Assembly: GCF_000147875.1 (NCBI RefSeq)
Contig: NC_014507.1
Coordinates: 2,108,001-2,172,000 of the forward strand
Length of the DNA: 64,000 bases
Source of the DNA: Methanolacinia petrolearia DSM 11571
GTDB taxonomy: Archaea > Halobacteriota > Methanomicrobia > Methanomicrobiales > Methanomicrobiaceae
Direction: 5' to 3'
Shown here: positions 16,500 to 27,200 of the stretch, piece after piece
How positions within the stretch are numbered: position 1 is the first letter of the stretch
Layout: each line of letters begins with the position of its first letter
Position numbers and translations under genes: made by a program
The notes under the pieces: model-generated
Seen by the model: only the letters and a program-made list of their open reading frames with translations
Told to the model about the DNA's origin: nothing
Databases searched by the model: none

Positions 16500-18716
16500 A
16501 TGCGTAAAAGTGGTCAGATAATAATAAGGGGAATAGTACAGGGAGTGGGTTTCAGGCCCTTTGTGTACTCGGAGGCAGAAAAATACGGAATCAGGGGTTC
16601 GGTTAAAAATCTCGGAAGTGAAGTAAGGATCATAGCATCCGGCGATCATTTCGATGAATTCCTCAAATCTGTTTCAAAAGGGACAGTTCTTTCAAGGATA
16701 GATTCGGTCGAGGTACTGGATCTTGAAGAAAATGCAGATCATCACCCCCGGGATTTCAGGATTGTCGAAAGCGGAACAGGAGAACTCACCGGATTTATCC
16801 CGCCGGATGTCGCCATCTGTGACGAATGCGTAAAGGATATCTTTGAAAAAGAAGGCAGGTATGAAAATTACTGGGCGACGTCATGTGTCAATTGCGGTCC
16901 GAGATACAGCATCATCAGGGAAATCCCCTATGACCGGGAAAGAACGACGATGGAAGAATTTCCCTGCTGCCCCGAATGCAAAAGAGAATACTCCAGCCCG
17001 CGATCAAGACGCCATCATGCACAGACCATAGCCTGTGAAAAATGCGGCCCGGAACTCGAACTGCTTGACAAGAACGGTAAATCTGTCGACACAAGTGATC
17101 CCATAAGGAATACCGCAGAGCTTCTTGACAAAGGCAGGATACTTGCGATCAGGGGAATAGGGGGATACCATCTGGTCTGCGTCGAAAATTCGGCTTCAAG
17201 ACTTAAGAAATGCCTCGGGAGGACAGAGCAGCCGCTTGCGGTTATGGGCCTCCGGGATACCATCGAAGACGTCTGCGATGTCTCCACTGAGGAAAAAGAG
17301 ATCCTGTCCGGCCCGGAACACCCGATAATGGTGCTGTATAAAAAAGATCCGGCATCGCATTCAGATATCTCAAACCTCAATACGCTCGGGTGCATGCTGC
17401 CCTACACGGGTTTTCACCACCTTCTCTTTTCGCATCTTAAAAATCCACTGCTGATCATGACAAGCGCCAACTCTCCCGGAAATCCCATGATTACTGAAAC
17501 AGGAGAAGCCGTGGATAAGCTGTCAAACTGCGTTGATTATTTCCTCTCGCATAACCGCCATATTCAAAACAGGTGCGACGATTCGGTTGTAAGAGAGGGA
17601 TACATAATCCGCCTCTCAAGAGGATATGCACCTAAGAGGATCGGAATCAACCTCGGTTCAACCGTAATTCTCGGGGTGGGCCCTGAACTGAATTCGAACG
17701 CAACAATATACAAAAAAGGATTCACATACACCTCCCCCCATGTTGGAAATGTAAGGAACCCGCCCACACTCGATTATCTCAGGGAAACTGTAGAAAAGAT
17801 GGAGAGGATCATCGGGGCCGAATATGATTTTATCGCACACGATCTTCACCCGCAGTTCCTCTCGACAAGGTACGCCAAAGAGATTGCGGAATCGAAAGGC
17901 CTTGAAACCGTGGCGGTTCAGCATCACCGCGCCCACATTGCGGCAGTAACGACCGAACCCTGTATAGGGATCGCGATCGACGGTGTCGGCTACGGCGACG
18001 ACGGAAAGATCTGGGGAGGGGAGATCTTCGCAGGCGAGATCACAGATCTAAAAAGAGTCGGTCACCTGGAAACCGTTTTGATGCCCGGCGGTGACCTGGC
18101 CACCCGCTTCCCCGGGAGAATGTTATACGGAATAATGCAGTCGGACGAAGTCCTCGAACTCCTCTCAGCGAGAGGCTGGGGCGATATTGAACTGGGCGTC
18201 CTGCAAAAGCAGGTTGAAAGGAGATTCAACGTGGCAGAAACCAGCAGTACCGGGAGAGTCCTTGATGCCGCTTCAGCCCTTCTCGACATCTGCCGCGAGA
18301 GAACCTACGACGGAGAGCCGGCGATGAAACTCGAATCGGTTGCTTCAGCCGGGAGATGCGAGTCCTGGGATCTGGAATATACGAGCGATGAAGCGGGGAC
18401 GGTTCTCTCGACAAGAAGCCTGCTCGAAACGGCGCTTGAAAAAATGAAGACGATGAAGACCGCTGAAATTGCAGCTTCATTCCAGTACAATCTCGCGAGA
18501 GGAGTTGCGCATATGGCTGTCGGTGCCGCCGAAAAATACGGCCTCGAAAACGTTGCAATCAGCGGTGGAGTGGCGTACAACCATAATATCAGGACGACGA
18601 TTATCGACGAACTGGAGAAACATAATCTAAGGCCACTTCTCAACAGCGAACTCCCTCTTGGAGACGGGTGCATCTCATTCGGGCAGTGTGTCTGCGCCGG
18701 CCTTATGATGAGATGA
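16500..18716 (+). CDS. hypF: carbamoyltransferase HypF, [NiFe] hydrogenase maturation
   Basis: A 738-residue enzyme that uses carbamoyl phosphate and ATP to make the thiocarbamate on HypE, the source of the cyanide ligands of [NiFe] hydrogenases. Domains in order: acylphosphatase ([13 protein letters not shown] near residue 11); two zinc fingers from CDEC to CEKCGPE (about 107-182); a YrdC-like domain with the [13 protein letters not shown] motif (about 200-380); and a Kae1-like domain with HHRAHIAAV and [13 protein letters not shown] (about 390-738). Length is normal. No other hyp gene is adjacent. A TATA-like TTTAAAT lies near 16454. Confidence 0.97.
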   Translation: MRKSGQIIIRGIVQGVGFRPFVYSEAEKYGIRGSVKNLGSEVRIIASGDHFDEFLKSVSKGTVLSRIDSVEVLDLEENADHHPRDFRIVESGTGELTGFIPPDVAICDECVKDIFEKEGRYENYWATSCVNCGPRYSIIREIPYDRERTTMEEFPCCPECKREYSSPRSRRHHAQTIACEKCGPELELLDKNGKSVDTSDPIRNTAELLDKGRILAIRGIGGYHLVCVENSASRLKKCLGRTEQPLAVMGLRDTIEDVCDVSTEEKEILSGPEHPIMVLYKKDPASHSDISNLNTLGCMLPYTGFHHLLFSHLKNPLLIMTSANSPGNPMITETGEAVDKLSNCVDYFLSHNRHIQNRCDDSVVREGYIIRLSRGYAPKRIGINLGSTVILGVGPELNSNATIYKKGFTYTSPHVGNVRNPPTLDYLRETVEKMERIIGAEYDFIAHDLHPQFLSTRYAKEIAESKGLETVAVQHHRAHIAAVTTEPCIGIAIDGVGYGDDGKIWGGEIFAGEITDLKRVGHLETVLMPGGDLATRFPGRMLYGIMQSDEVLELLSARGWGDIELGVLQKQVERRFNVAETSSTGRVLDAASALLDICRERTYDGEPAMKLESVASAGRCESWDLEYTSDEAGTVLSTRSLLETALEKMKTMKTAEIAASFQYNLARGVAHMAVGAAEKYGLENVAISGGVAYNHNIRTTIIDELEKHNLRPLLNSELPLGDGCISFGQCVCAGLMMR

Positions 18717-18766
18717 ATATCACACTCAGCTTTTTTCGCAGGAATTATGCAATTATATTATTGCTG

Positions 18767-18780
18767 ATATTGGACAATAT
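18767..18780. promoter_or_regulatory. short palindrome at the pdxS transcription start
   Basis: ATATTG and CAATAT flank a GA spacer, ten bases before the pdxS ATG. An AT-rich TATA-like region lies just upstream (about 18745-18760). The position suits an operator over the transcription start, but the arms are only six bases. Confidence 0.3.
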
Positions 18781-18789
18781 TATTACAGC

Positions 18790-19686
18790 ATGAAACTTGA
18801 GGAATTACGTTTCGGAACAGAACTTATCAAGAGAGGTTTTGCTTCGATGCAGAAGGGCGGCGTGATAATGGACGTCGTTAATGCAGAACAGGCTGTAATT
18901 GCAGAAGAGGCAGGCGCAGTTGCGGTAATGGCCCTTGAGCGTGTTCCGGCGGATATAAGAAAGGCTGGCGGTGTCGCGAGGATGGCTGACACCGCAATAG
19001 TCGAAGAGATCATCGATGCGGTAACGATCCCCGTAATGGGAAAGGCAAGGATCGGTCATTTCGTCGAAGCGAGAGTGCTTGAGGCAATAGGTGTCGATAT
19101 GATCGACGAGAGTGAGGTTCTTACCCCGGCCGACGAGGAATTCCATATAGATAAAAAAGAGTTCACAGTTCCTTTCGTATGCGGTGCCAGGAATCTCGGG
19201 GAAGCCTGCAGGAGAATTGCAGAAGGTGCTGCAATGATCAGGACAAAAGGCGAAGCAGGCACAGGCAATGTAGTCGAGGCAGTCAGGCACATGAGATCGA
19301 TTACGGGCGAGATCAGGATGCTCCAGGGAATGTCCTCACAGGAGACTGCAGCCTATGCAAGAAGCATCGAAGCTCCGGTCGATATCGTCACCGAATGTGC
19401 AAAACTCGGAAGACTTCCTGTAGTAAACTTCTCTGCAGGAGGCATCGCAACGCCCGCAGATGCAGCACTTATGATGCAGCTCGGGGCCGACGGTGTTTTC
19501 GTCGGGTCGGGAATATTCAAATCGGAAAAACCTGCCGTTATGGCATCAGCAATAGTTCAGGCGGTTGACCACTTCACCGATGCGAAGGTAATCGCCGAAG
19601 TCAGCCGCGGCCTCGGCGATGCGATGCCCGGCCTCGATGTACACCTGTTAAGGGAAGACGAGGTGCTTTCCACCCGTGGAAATTAA
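18790..19686 (+). CDS. pdxS: pyridoxal 5'-phosphate synthase subunit PdxS
   Basis: A 298-residue (beta/alpha)8 barrel that builds PLP from ribose 5-phosphate, glyceraldehyde 3-phosphate and ammonia. The family signatures are intact: [20 protein letters not shown], the catalytic-lysine loop [46 protein letters not shown], and [16 protein letters not shown] with the phosphate-binding GVFVGSGIF. Ammonia comes from PdxT, whose gene overlaps it by 11 bases. Confidence 0.98.
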   Translation: MKLEELRFGTELIKRGFASMQKGGVIMDVVNAEQAVIAEEAGAVAVMALERVPADIRKAGGVARMADTAIVEEIIDAVTIPVMGKARIGHFVEARVLEAIGVDMIDESEVLTPADEEFHIDKKEFTVPFVCGARNLGEACRRIAEGAAMIRTKGEAGTGNVVEAVRHMRSITGEIRMLQGMSSQETAAYARSIEAPVDIVTECAKLGRLPVVNFSAGGIATPADAALMMQLGADGVFVGSGIFKSEKPAVMASAIVQAVDHFTDAKVIAEVSRGLGDAMPGLDVHLLREDEVLSTRGN

Positions 19687-20278
19687 GGCAGGAGTTCTTG
19701 CCCTCCAGGGAGACGTCAGTGAGCATCTCGATGCATTTGACCGAACCCTGGACTCTATAAAGGATATTGACGGTTATGAGGTCTTCGCCCTGAAAAGGCC
19801 GGAGGATGTCGAATCATGCCAGGCCATTGCAATACCGGGCGGAGAGTCGACCACAATATCGCGCCTGATCGACAGGAATAACCTGAGGGAACCGTTGAAG
19901 ACTTTCAGTGGAGGGATCTTTGCCACCTGCGCCGGCATGGTGCTTTCCGCCTCAAGGATCGTTGATGATGATGACGTGAAGCCGTTATCCATAATGGATA
20001 TCGAAGTGAAGCGGAACGCCTTCGGCAGACAAAAGGACTCTTTCGAATCGGAAATACAGATAGAAGGCCTTTCGGAACCGTTCAGGGCTGTCTTCATCCG
20101 GGCACCGGTTGCAGTCTCGGCAGGACCCGGGGTGAAAGTCATCGGAAAGATAGATGACGGGATCGTCGCAGCAATGCAGGGCAAAAATATGGCTCTTGCG
20201 TTTCACCCGGAATTGGGAGACGATCTCAGGCTTCACGAGCTTTTTATCAGGAACCTGGCAGGGCATCTTCGGGTTTAG
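19676..20278 (+). CDS. pdxT: pyridoxal 5'-phosphate synthase glutaminase subunit PdxT
   Basis: A 200-residue class I glutaminase that feeds ammonia to PdxS. The motifs [22 protein letters not shown] (nucleophile Cys) and ALAFHPEL (catalytic His and Glu) are all present. The start is GTG at 19676, inside the end of pdxS, so the two subunits are translationally coupled. Length is normal for the family. Confidence 0.97.
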   Translation: MEIKAGVLALQGDVSEHLDAFDRTLDSIKDIDGYEVFALKRPEDVESCQAIAIPGGESTTISRLIDRNNLREPLKTFSGGIFATCAGMVLSASRIVDDDDVKPLSIMDIEVKRNAFGRQKDSFESEIQIEGLSEPFRAVFIRAPVAVSAGPGVKVIGKIDDGIVAAMQGKNMALAFHPELGDDLRLHELFIRNLAGHLRV

Positions 20279-20329
20279 AGATCATACAAAATTATTTCCG
20301 GCGGAACCAAATAAAAATCCAGATCCAAA

Positions 20330-21928
20330 CTATTTTTTACCGGGATTTTCTTCTTCCTCTTTTATTTCCATGTGTTTTTTCAGGAATTTCCTGATCTTCG
20401 CCGACTCAATCCAGCTCTGATCAAGTTTACCTATAATCTCGTCTATCTTTTGCACCTGATCTAAAATGATCTCCTTCGAATCTTTGATCTCCATATCAGT
20501 TACACCTGCAATAACCATGAGGGGATTTCGAATTTCGTCGTTAAGGGTTGCAAGCTGAATAAGGTTCATCTCTATTTTTTTCAGGGCCTCAGCTTCGCGT
20601 TCATCGGACTCTCTCTCCTTCGTGATGTCGCGTGCGAGCTGGAGTACATATTCCCTGCCGCCATAACTGAGGAGGCGTGCCTTCACATGTACCGGAAAAA
20701 CAGATCCGTCTTTCCGTACATGTTCTGCATAATACGAGACCTCATTCTTTTCTCCACTGAGTTTTTCATTGAGTTCTTCACAACCGGAAGACAGCAACCG
20801 TGTAAATTCAAAGACATTCTTGTCTATCATCTCCTCACGGGTATAGCCGAGACGACGGCAGGCTGTATCGTTTACCTCAATAATTCTGCCGCTATTTTTC
20901 TCAGGATCATATTCGCAAAGGAATACCCCCTCGTTTAAAGAATTGAACAGAACCCTGTACTTATCCTTGCTTTCCTGCAATGCAGTTTTAACTATTTCCT
21001 GCTGAAAATGTTCGTTTCTCAGCTCCGAAGAGGTTTTGATCAATTTTTTTCTCAAAGAAACCGACCAGATCAATGCGATAGCAAGAAGAACAATGACAGG
21101 CAGAAGTATGAATATTACAATATTCACCAGAGTCAGAAAGAATTCCCTCTCCTCTAACGTACCGAACCATTTTTTGTAGATCTCATCATACTTCCCGTTC
21201 TTCCTGATTATGACAAGACCTTCATTTATTACGGGAAGAAGACAGCTGGCATTTGCGGATGCGGCAACACAGTATTCCCTTATCTCTATAGGTGGGCCAG
21301 CCGTTTTGACCCCAGAGAGTCCGTACTGCATAATCAGGTAATCCCCGTGCAGTTTTGAGAGAAGTGCTGCGTCATATTTTCCGGATGCAAGAAGTAAAAG
21401 CGCTTCGGACTGGTTGTGTGTAGTAATTATCGTATTCGAACCGTCAAGTCCCATGACGTAGTCATGCATAATGTCTCCCTCTTCGACTACTATCTCCTTC
21501 CCTGTCAGGTCACCAGCTCCCCCGATATCTGAACCTTCCCTTACGAATATAGTATGTGATACGGAGATATAGGGGTCAGAGAAATTGACCAGAAGATCCC
21601 GCTCCCCGGAGTAGAACATACCGCTTATGAAGTCAATTCTTCCGCTTTCAAGATCGCTTCTCACTTCATACCAGGGACCTGGCCGTATGCTGATATTAAG
21701 TGACATCTCTTCGGCGACTGCATTCATTATGTCTATATTGAAACCTGCTGGCCGGCCATTATAATCTATATACTCATAGGGGGGGAAGTACTCGTCAGCA
21801 CCGACTACCAGAACCTGATCTTCAGAATAAGCAGCATATCCCGGCGATATTATTAAATTAAGTATTATGACCAGAATTAGCAGGGAGCCAACAAGTCGCC
21901 TGAAGGCTGTTGATAAACGGGGATCCAT
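20330..21928 (-). CDS. membrane receptor: periplasmic-binding domain, PAS domain, degenerate histidine-kinase dimer core
   Basis: About 532 residues. An N-terminal signal anchor is followed by a family-3 solute-binding domain outside the cell (DEYFPPYEYIDYNGRPAGFNIDI through KNGKYDEIYKKWFG), a membrane helix (FFLTLVNIVIFILLPVIVLL), a PAS domain (YRVLFNSLNEGVFLCEYD to QLARDITKERE) and a helical region resembling a HisKA domain. There the expected H-E-x-x-N-P box reads LNDEIRNPL, with Asp in place of the phospho-accepting His, and the protein ends with no ATPase domain. It therefore cannot be an ordinary kinase. I chose the ATG at 21928 because GAGGT lies five bases upstream; the frame allows seven more codons. 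A lone response regulator gene lies about 930 bases upstream. Confidence 0.82.
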   Translation of the reverse strand: MDPRLSTAFRRLVGSLLILVIILNLIISPGYAAYSEDQVLVVGADEYFPPYEYIDYNGRPAGFNIDIMNAVAEEMSLNISIRPGPWYEVRSDLESGRIDFISGMFYSGERDLLVNFSDPYISVSHTIFVREGSDIGGAGDLTGKEIVVEEGDIMHDYVMGLDGSNTIITTHNQSEALLLLASGKYDAALLSKLHGDYLIMQYGLSGVKTAGPPIEIREYCVAASANASCLLPVINEGLVIIRKNGKYDEIYKKWFGTLEEREFFLTLVNIVIFILLPVIVLLAIALIWSVSLRKKLIKTSSELRNEHFQQEIVKTALQESKDKYRVLFNSLNEGVFLCEYDPEKNSGRIIEVNDTACRRLGYTREEMIDKNVFEFTRLLSSGCEELNEKLSGEKNEVSYYAEHVRKDGSVFPVHVKARLLSYGGREYVLQLARDITKERESDEREAEALKKIEMNLIQLATLNDEIRNPLMVIAGVTDMEIKDSKEIILDQVQKIDEIIGKLDQSWIESAKIRKFLKKHMEIKEEEENPGKK

Positions 21929-21949
21929 AATTGACCTCTTTAATGACAT

Positions 21950-22863
21950 TCTGTAGGAACAGGTATTCTATCGGCTTTTCCCAGGATTTTATCTTGTACG
22001 AAAGGATATATTTAAATGTTGTTGTAGAGGTAAAAATGCCATATAATGAGATTATTGCACAGGATCAAACTGTAATTATTCAGTAGAGTCAGAGGAATTG
22101 AGATTCGGGTTTTATGATCTTCATTAAATAATCCATGAATAACATTTATTATTCTTTTAGAATGATTTTGTTTTACTCCTCCCCTCACAGATCCTCGAAA
22201 AAACCTTGTACAATTCATCAGATATACGTGCACTTTCCCAGTGCACATAAACGGATCGCCCTCATGCCCGTAAACCCCGTTGAATAAATTTCACGGGCCT
22301 TTGTATCTATGTGTGCACTTTTTTCAAAAGAACACGAGAGATGAGAGAGAAACGAAGAAACGGATCTCTCCTGTACACCGCCATTTAGGTGCACATTAAG
22401 ATCCATCAACAAATAATCTCTATTTATTTCAATTAAATCAGAAAAATAACCATTATCCTCGCCTTTTTTAGTGTGCACTCCAAAAGTGCACAAGTGCACA
22501 CTTCAGAAGACCCTGGAAAATCATCACCTGCACTGTAAATTACCTCAGGGGCGGCGGCTTTGATCCTAATCGGTTTCATCTCCCGGCTTCCTGAATTGTC
22601 CCGGCCTCCGCATAAATCCTGTATCGATAAAGAGTGAGACACGTTTCTTTATAAAAGTAAATCACAATCGTTGCGATTGCCACCCGGAAAAAGAAAGAGG
22701 AATTCCCCGGCTGGTGGGATGAAGAATTCAGATAAAAATCATATCTTTTTTACATCGCTTGATTTTTTTCAGGAACAGAAATAATTGGCTACGGGCAAAT
22801 TCAAGATCAAAAAAGTTACTGTCAGCAATAACACCGTGACGGTTGTTGAAAAACTAACGAAGA
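21950..22863. other. long intergenic region with a GTGCAC cluster
   Basis: More than 900 bases with no convincing gene. GTGCAC occurs seven times in 272 bases: 22228, 22241, 22313, 22389, 22473, 22486 and 22494. Some pairs form larger inverted repeats (GTGCACT at 22228 with AGTGCAC at 22240; GTGTGCACT at 22471 with AGTGCACAC at 22493). A further palindrome, CAATCG/CGATTG around TTG, is at 22665-22679. The minus-strand receptor promoter is probably the TTTAAATATATCC near 22003-22015. Confidence 0.7.
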
Positions 22864-23244
22864 TTAGTCATTTTTTGCTTCTTCAATGGATTTATCGATA
22901 TCGGCCGCCCGAAACGGTTTTTTTAATGAGGCTGAAAATCCGTAAAAAGACGGATTCTCCATCGCTCCTTCTACAGAGTCGCCGCTGGATATGATTACCC
23001 TCAGATCGGGATTTATCTCTTTCATCGGTCCGACAAGTTCCCTGGCACCACGATCTCCCGGTATGGATACATCGAGTATTGCCACAGTATAAGGGACGCC
23101 TGCTTCCGATTCATGCCTGAGGCTTTCAAGGGCCTTCGTTCCGCTGGAAAAACAGGACACTTCATTCCCTTTTCTCCTTAAAAACAAAGACATAATCTCA
23201 AGTATTGGCTTTTCATCATCCAATATGAGAATTTTTTCAGGCAT
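22864..23244 (-). CDS. single-domain response regulator receiver protein
   Basis: A 126-residue CheY-like receiver with nothing attached. The acidic pocket LDDEKPI (residues about 8-14), the phospho-accepting Asp in VAILDVSIPGD (about residue 55), the switch Ser in IISSGDS and the conserved Lys in SLKKPF are all visible. The ATG at 23244 follows GGAGTG with six bases between; a GTG three codons upstream is possible. With no output domain it must act by protein contact. It is near the degenerate-kinase receptor, but that protein lacks the His to phosphorylate it. Confidence 0.88.
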   Translation of the reverse strand: MPEKILILDDEKPILEIMSLFLRRKGNEVSCFSSGTKALESLRHESEAGVPYTVAILDVSIPGDRGARELVGPMKEINPDLRVIISSGDSVEGAMENPSFYGFSASLKKPFRAADIDKSIEEAKND

Positions 23245-23345
23245 ATTGCACACTCCGGAAAGACTGTTCAGGCACAGAATGAATTGTTATCAGTAGTGTA
23301 GCCTGTAAAGGTTAAGAAGATTTCTTTTTTAAAAAATGGATGATT

Positions 23346-24029
23346 TTAGTTCTTTTTTGCAATTAAAGCAAATCCTACAAGACCTGCGACCAATGCCCCT
23401 ATCACTGCAAATACTGAAACGGGACTTGTCTGCGTGGCTGTCGGCTCTGATGCGACAAGCGTGGCGTAAAGTTTATCGGTTTCTCCAGCTGTAGGGTACT
23501 CGGAGATCTGGGCTGTAAATGATGTATAACCGGACTTACTGACCGTATATGTCGTATAGGGTGTTCCGGTCGTATAGACCTCTACGGTAAGTTCACCGTT
23601 CGCAGTCTGTCCCTTGTAGTCGGAGTTGAAATATACATCTGCTCCGTCAACATTGCAGTAGATTGTATAGTACCCGACATCGCCACCGATTAACGTAGGT
23701 ACTACTGTGACTGGATTGATTGTGGCATACACATTCATGGATTCTCCCATTCCTGGATTTGTATCCAGCTCTTCGGACCATGTAGAGTATCCTGATTTTT
23801 CAACACTTATTGAATGATAGGGCGTGCCTGTCGAATATACTGCCTGGGTATAGATCCCGTCAACAATTTCTCCCTTGTATTGACCATCGAAATATACAGA
23901 TGCTCCGTCAACGTTACAATAGACATTAATCCATCCCTGATCCCCGCCTATACTTGCAGCCGATACACTAAGGGGTAACAATGCAGCAATTATCGAAACG
24001 GCTGCGATTAAAACGAACATTTTCTTCAT
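23346..24029 (-). CDS. PEGA-domain surface protein, two repeats
   Basis: A 227-residue exported protein. A signal peptide (MKKMFVLIAAVSIIAALLPL then SVSA) is followed by two PEGA-like repeats, each opening with a IGGD.G...YCNVDGA.VYF core and closing with a S.SKSGY-type strand, then a short Thr/Pro-rich linker and a C-terminal membrane helix (SPVSVFAVIGALVAGLVGFA) with a basic tail. This is the arrangement of archaeal cell-surface proteins tethered at the C-terminus. The ATG at 24029 follows GGAAGTG. A similar but larger PEGA protein is at 55584-56903. Confidence 0.82.
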   Translation of the reverse strand: MKKMFVLIAAVSIIAALLPLSVSAASIGGDQGWINVYCNVDGASVYFDGQYKGEIVDGIYTQAVYSTGTPYHSISVEKSGYSTWSEELDTNPGMGESMNVYATINPVTVVPTLIGGDVGYYTIYCNVDGADVYFNSDYKGQTANGELTVEVYTTGTPYTTYTVSKSGYTSFTAQISEYPTAGETDKLYATLVASEPTATQTSPVSVFAVIGALVAGLVGFALIAKKN

Positions 24030-24238
24030 AAAACACACTTCCATTTGTTACAAATATCAAATGAGCAGTAAATATTAAAATATTATCCTATTTGTTCGTT
24101 AAAACAGGCAGATAACTGCCAGGTATGACATACTCAAAGGCGCAGGTCGTACCAACAAATAACCCTGTACAGGCTACAAAGGCGATGAAAGCATTGGTGG
24201 ATAACAATACTTTTGAACCTGAAAAATAAAAAAGAGGA

Positions 24239-27200
24239 TTATCCTATCTTTTGGTTGTTCGACGGGTTCATGTAGAACGGATCGCGGGGATCGCTTGCAG
24301 GACCCGGTTCTGCTGTCGGGAACGGGAAAGACTCATAGAGGGAGGTGAAGATATACTCGAATACTTTGTCTGCCGCTTTGATCGGGTCCACGACAATATA
24401 CCAGTCAACTCCGCGATCTGCATCAGATTCGCCAATATTTACTTTGACAAAGACTCCCTCGGCTGCAATCTTTCCTGCCGTCTGTGTCACATAGGACGCG
24501 CCAAGACCGAAAGCCTCCTCGACATATTTCTTAAGTGCCGTTCCCATCGTTGCATCGTCGGTAAGCGAGTTTACACCAGGTACCGACAATCTGCCCTCGG
24601 GCATCATCTCTTCAAGCATCCTGACAGTCGAAGATTTGAGAAGTTTCGATATGCCGGAGTTCGGGTCGTCGAGCTTTCCTTTCAGGAAGCTTCCGAATTT
24701 ATTCTTGAAGAATTCAAGCGAGATATCGGAGAATGCCGAGATGAACGCATTATACCAGCTGCGTTTGCCGTTCTCGTCAAGGTCGAAGGTGTAGTGGCGT
24801 ATAAGGTTGAACATACAAAGACCTGCGATGACGGATGCAAGCTTCTTCGGGCTGACTTTCCCGATATCCTCGAAGCACGACTTCACGTAGTTCTCTATCA
24901 TTTCGGATATGTGCTGCCCGGATTTTATCTCATTCCAGTCAACAGGATATCCCATGAAGAGATCTGACGACAGTTCACCGACAATCTCGACGGAAAGCTC
25001 CTTCGCCGGGGTAAGGATCGCCTCCGCAGCAGGGCCGAAATAGATCGTTGCAAGGTATGAAAACGCCTGATCTCCGAACCATTTTACAACAGTCAGGTAG
25101 TTAATCCACTCGTTCATCGAATCGGCTGTCTGCATGAAGTCAGCGGATTCCTGCGTGTAGTAGACGATCGAATCATAGACGATCTTCTTGCTGATCAGGC
25201 GGATCTGGGCGGCCGAAAGACTGCCTGCGTTCTCTCTCAGGAAACGTGCGACCTCAGGACTCATTCCGAACTTCTGGACCCTCCTCTTCAGGAGTTCGAG
25301 TTCCCTCTCCCGGTCGCTTCTTACACCGAGCTTGTCGCCTATGAGCCTTACAGGGAGATCGAGTTCGTATGTCTCGTTGGAGTACTCACAGGATATCGGA
25401 AGGGTCAGGTAATACGGGTCGTTGTCGGGCTCGCCTACCTGCTGTGAGGGCATAAATTTGTACGCCTTATTCGTATTGTCGGGCCTCTTTTCGATCTCGT
25501 ACCTGAACTTCGAGGTCAGGACGCCGGTTTTCTGGTCCGTCCCTTTAAGCCCGCCGAATTCAGGGGCATAATCAATACCTTCGACAAGCTTTACGACCTC
25601 TTTGCCATTCTCGGTTACTCTTACGGCAAGGTTGACGAAGAAGTCTGTCTCCATGACATCGTCCTCTTCGGTGTTGGTATCGTCGTATGCCGCAAACTGT
25701 GCATGCCCTTCCTTGTCGTACACGACGCCAGTGACACTGAGGCCCTCGGGATATAAGTACAAGACAAAACTGTCCTCGACGATCTTATCCTCTGAGGTTG
25801 TCGCCTTAACCCAGATCGGGAAACTCATGACCTGCGCGTCTTTTTCGGGAAGAGGGCTGTTGTTGACAACCTTTACTATGTAACGGTTATCGCCGGCCGC
25901 TGCTTTGTCTGCTTTTCCGACTGAACATGAAACCGGCGCCTCATCGGATTTGCTGACGGTGATCTCCTTCGGGGGCTCCAGGAAGTTTACGAGCTCCACT
26001 TCCACATCATAGGTCAGGCCGTCGCCGTAGAATACATTCAGGCGCATATCCAGAGCATCTCCCTGTTCGGGGAACTCAATCCGTGGCTTCCCGATTATCC
26101 TGAAACGGATGTTGTTTGTAAACGACCCGCCCTTTCCGGTATAGGATACCCTGACTACACCCTCTTCGGCAGTCTCGCCTTCGGTTGCCGAGATTAACGC
26201 GGCCATGTACCCGCCAGAGAGTGCCTGGTCGCCGACAACAAGACCACCGCCTGACGACATCGTAATCGACGACGAGAGGTCTTCCCTTTCGATCTCGTTT
26301 CCTTCCGCGGTCGTCTCGATTATTGCTGCATAGAGAGTCTCCGGATCGGCACCGCATTTTATATAGTCCCCGAAATCCTTCCTGATTCTCATCCTGTACG
26401 TGCTTGTACGTCCGCTTTCGATAACTCCTTCACCAGCAGCCGCCGAAGCGCCGGCAAGTGCGGCGCCTGTTGCAAGAATCCCCATTACTATTACAAGCGG
26501 AATCCCGTAATCCGTATCTCCAGGGCCGCCTGCAAGGGTGTTTATCGAGAACGCACCCGCCCCGTAGCCGCCAAAGACCTCATCGTAATTGCCGACGATA
26601 AGTTTCGCCTTTGCATTCGCCGCGTCATCGATTACCGAATCGAGGAAGGTCATCGCACTTGCAAGAGCACGATCCATCTCCGATATCGCGGAGTTGATCT
26701 GGCTCTCCGAAGGGTAGGGATAGCTGGACAGTTTTCTCCCGAGGGTGTGGGTGAGGCTGAAGCTTCCGTCTATTTTGAAATAGGCGAACCCGGAACCTTC
26801 GGGATAAAAGTCCTCCCTGATGACATAATAGACAAAACGGTTGCTCCTGTGGTTGTCGGTGTTTATGCCGCCCGCCTTCCAGTTGGAATCGTCAACAACT
26901 TCGAGAACACCTACAACACGGTGGCCATTTACGGTCTTGTCGATATACTCGATCTTCGCACTGGAGCCTTCGACCTCTTTTTGAAGTTCGCCCTTAAGAT
27001 ATGATGCGAACTCATCCAGGCTTTGGGACTTACGGTTGATGCCGAAATCGGTCAGTATATAGTAACTTCCTGTGACCTCTCCGGTCCCGGTGTATTCATC
27101 GACCGAAGGATTGCCATATGTATAGCTGGAGATCTCCGCCGGAAGTGAAGAAATATCGACTCGTGAAAATTCTGGCTCCACCTTACCAAGGTTTCCCACT

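Noticed and set aside
22218-22642. Two overlapping minus-strand frames of 69 and 93 codons
   Set aside because: No recognisable domain, no ribosome site, and the repeated Cys/His-containing stretches come from the GTGCAC motifs.
22782-22863. Short plus-strand frame beginning ATGKFKIKKVTVSNNTVT
   Set aside because: It looks coding-like but runs straight into the antisense of the response regulator gene and has no upstream signals. At most it is a gene remnant.
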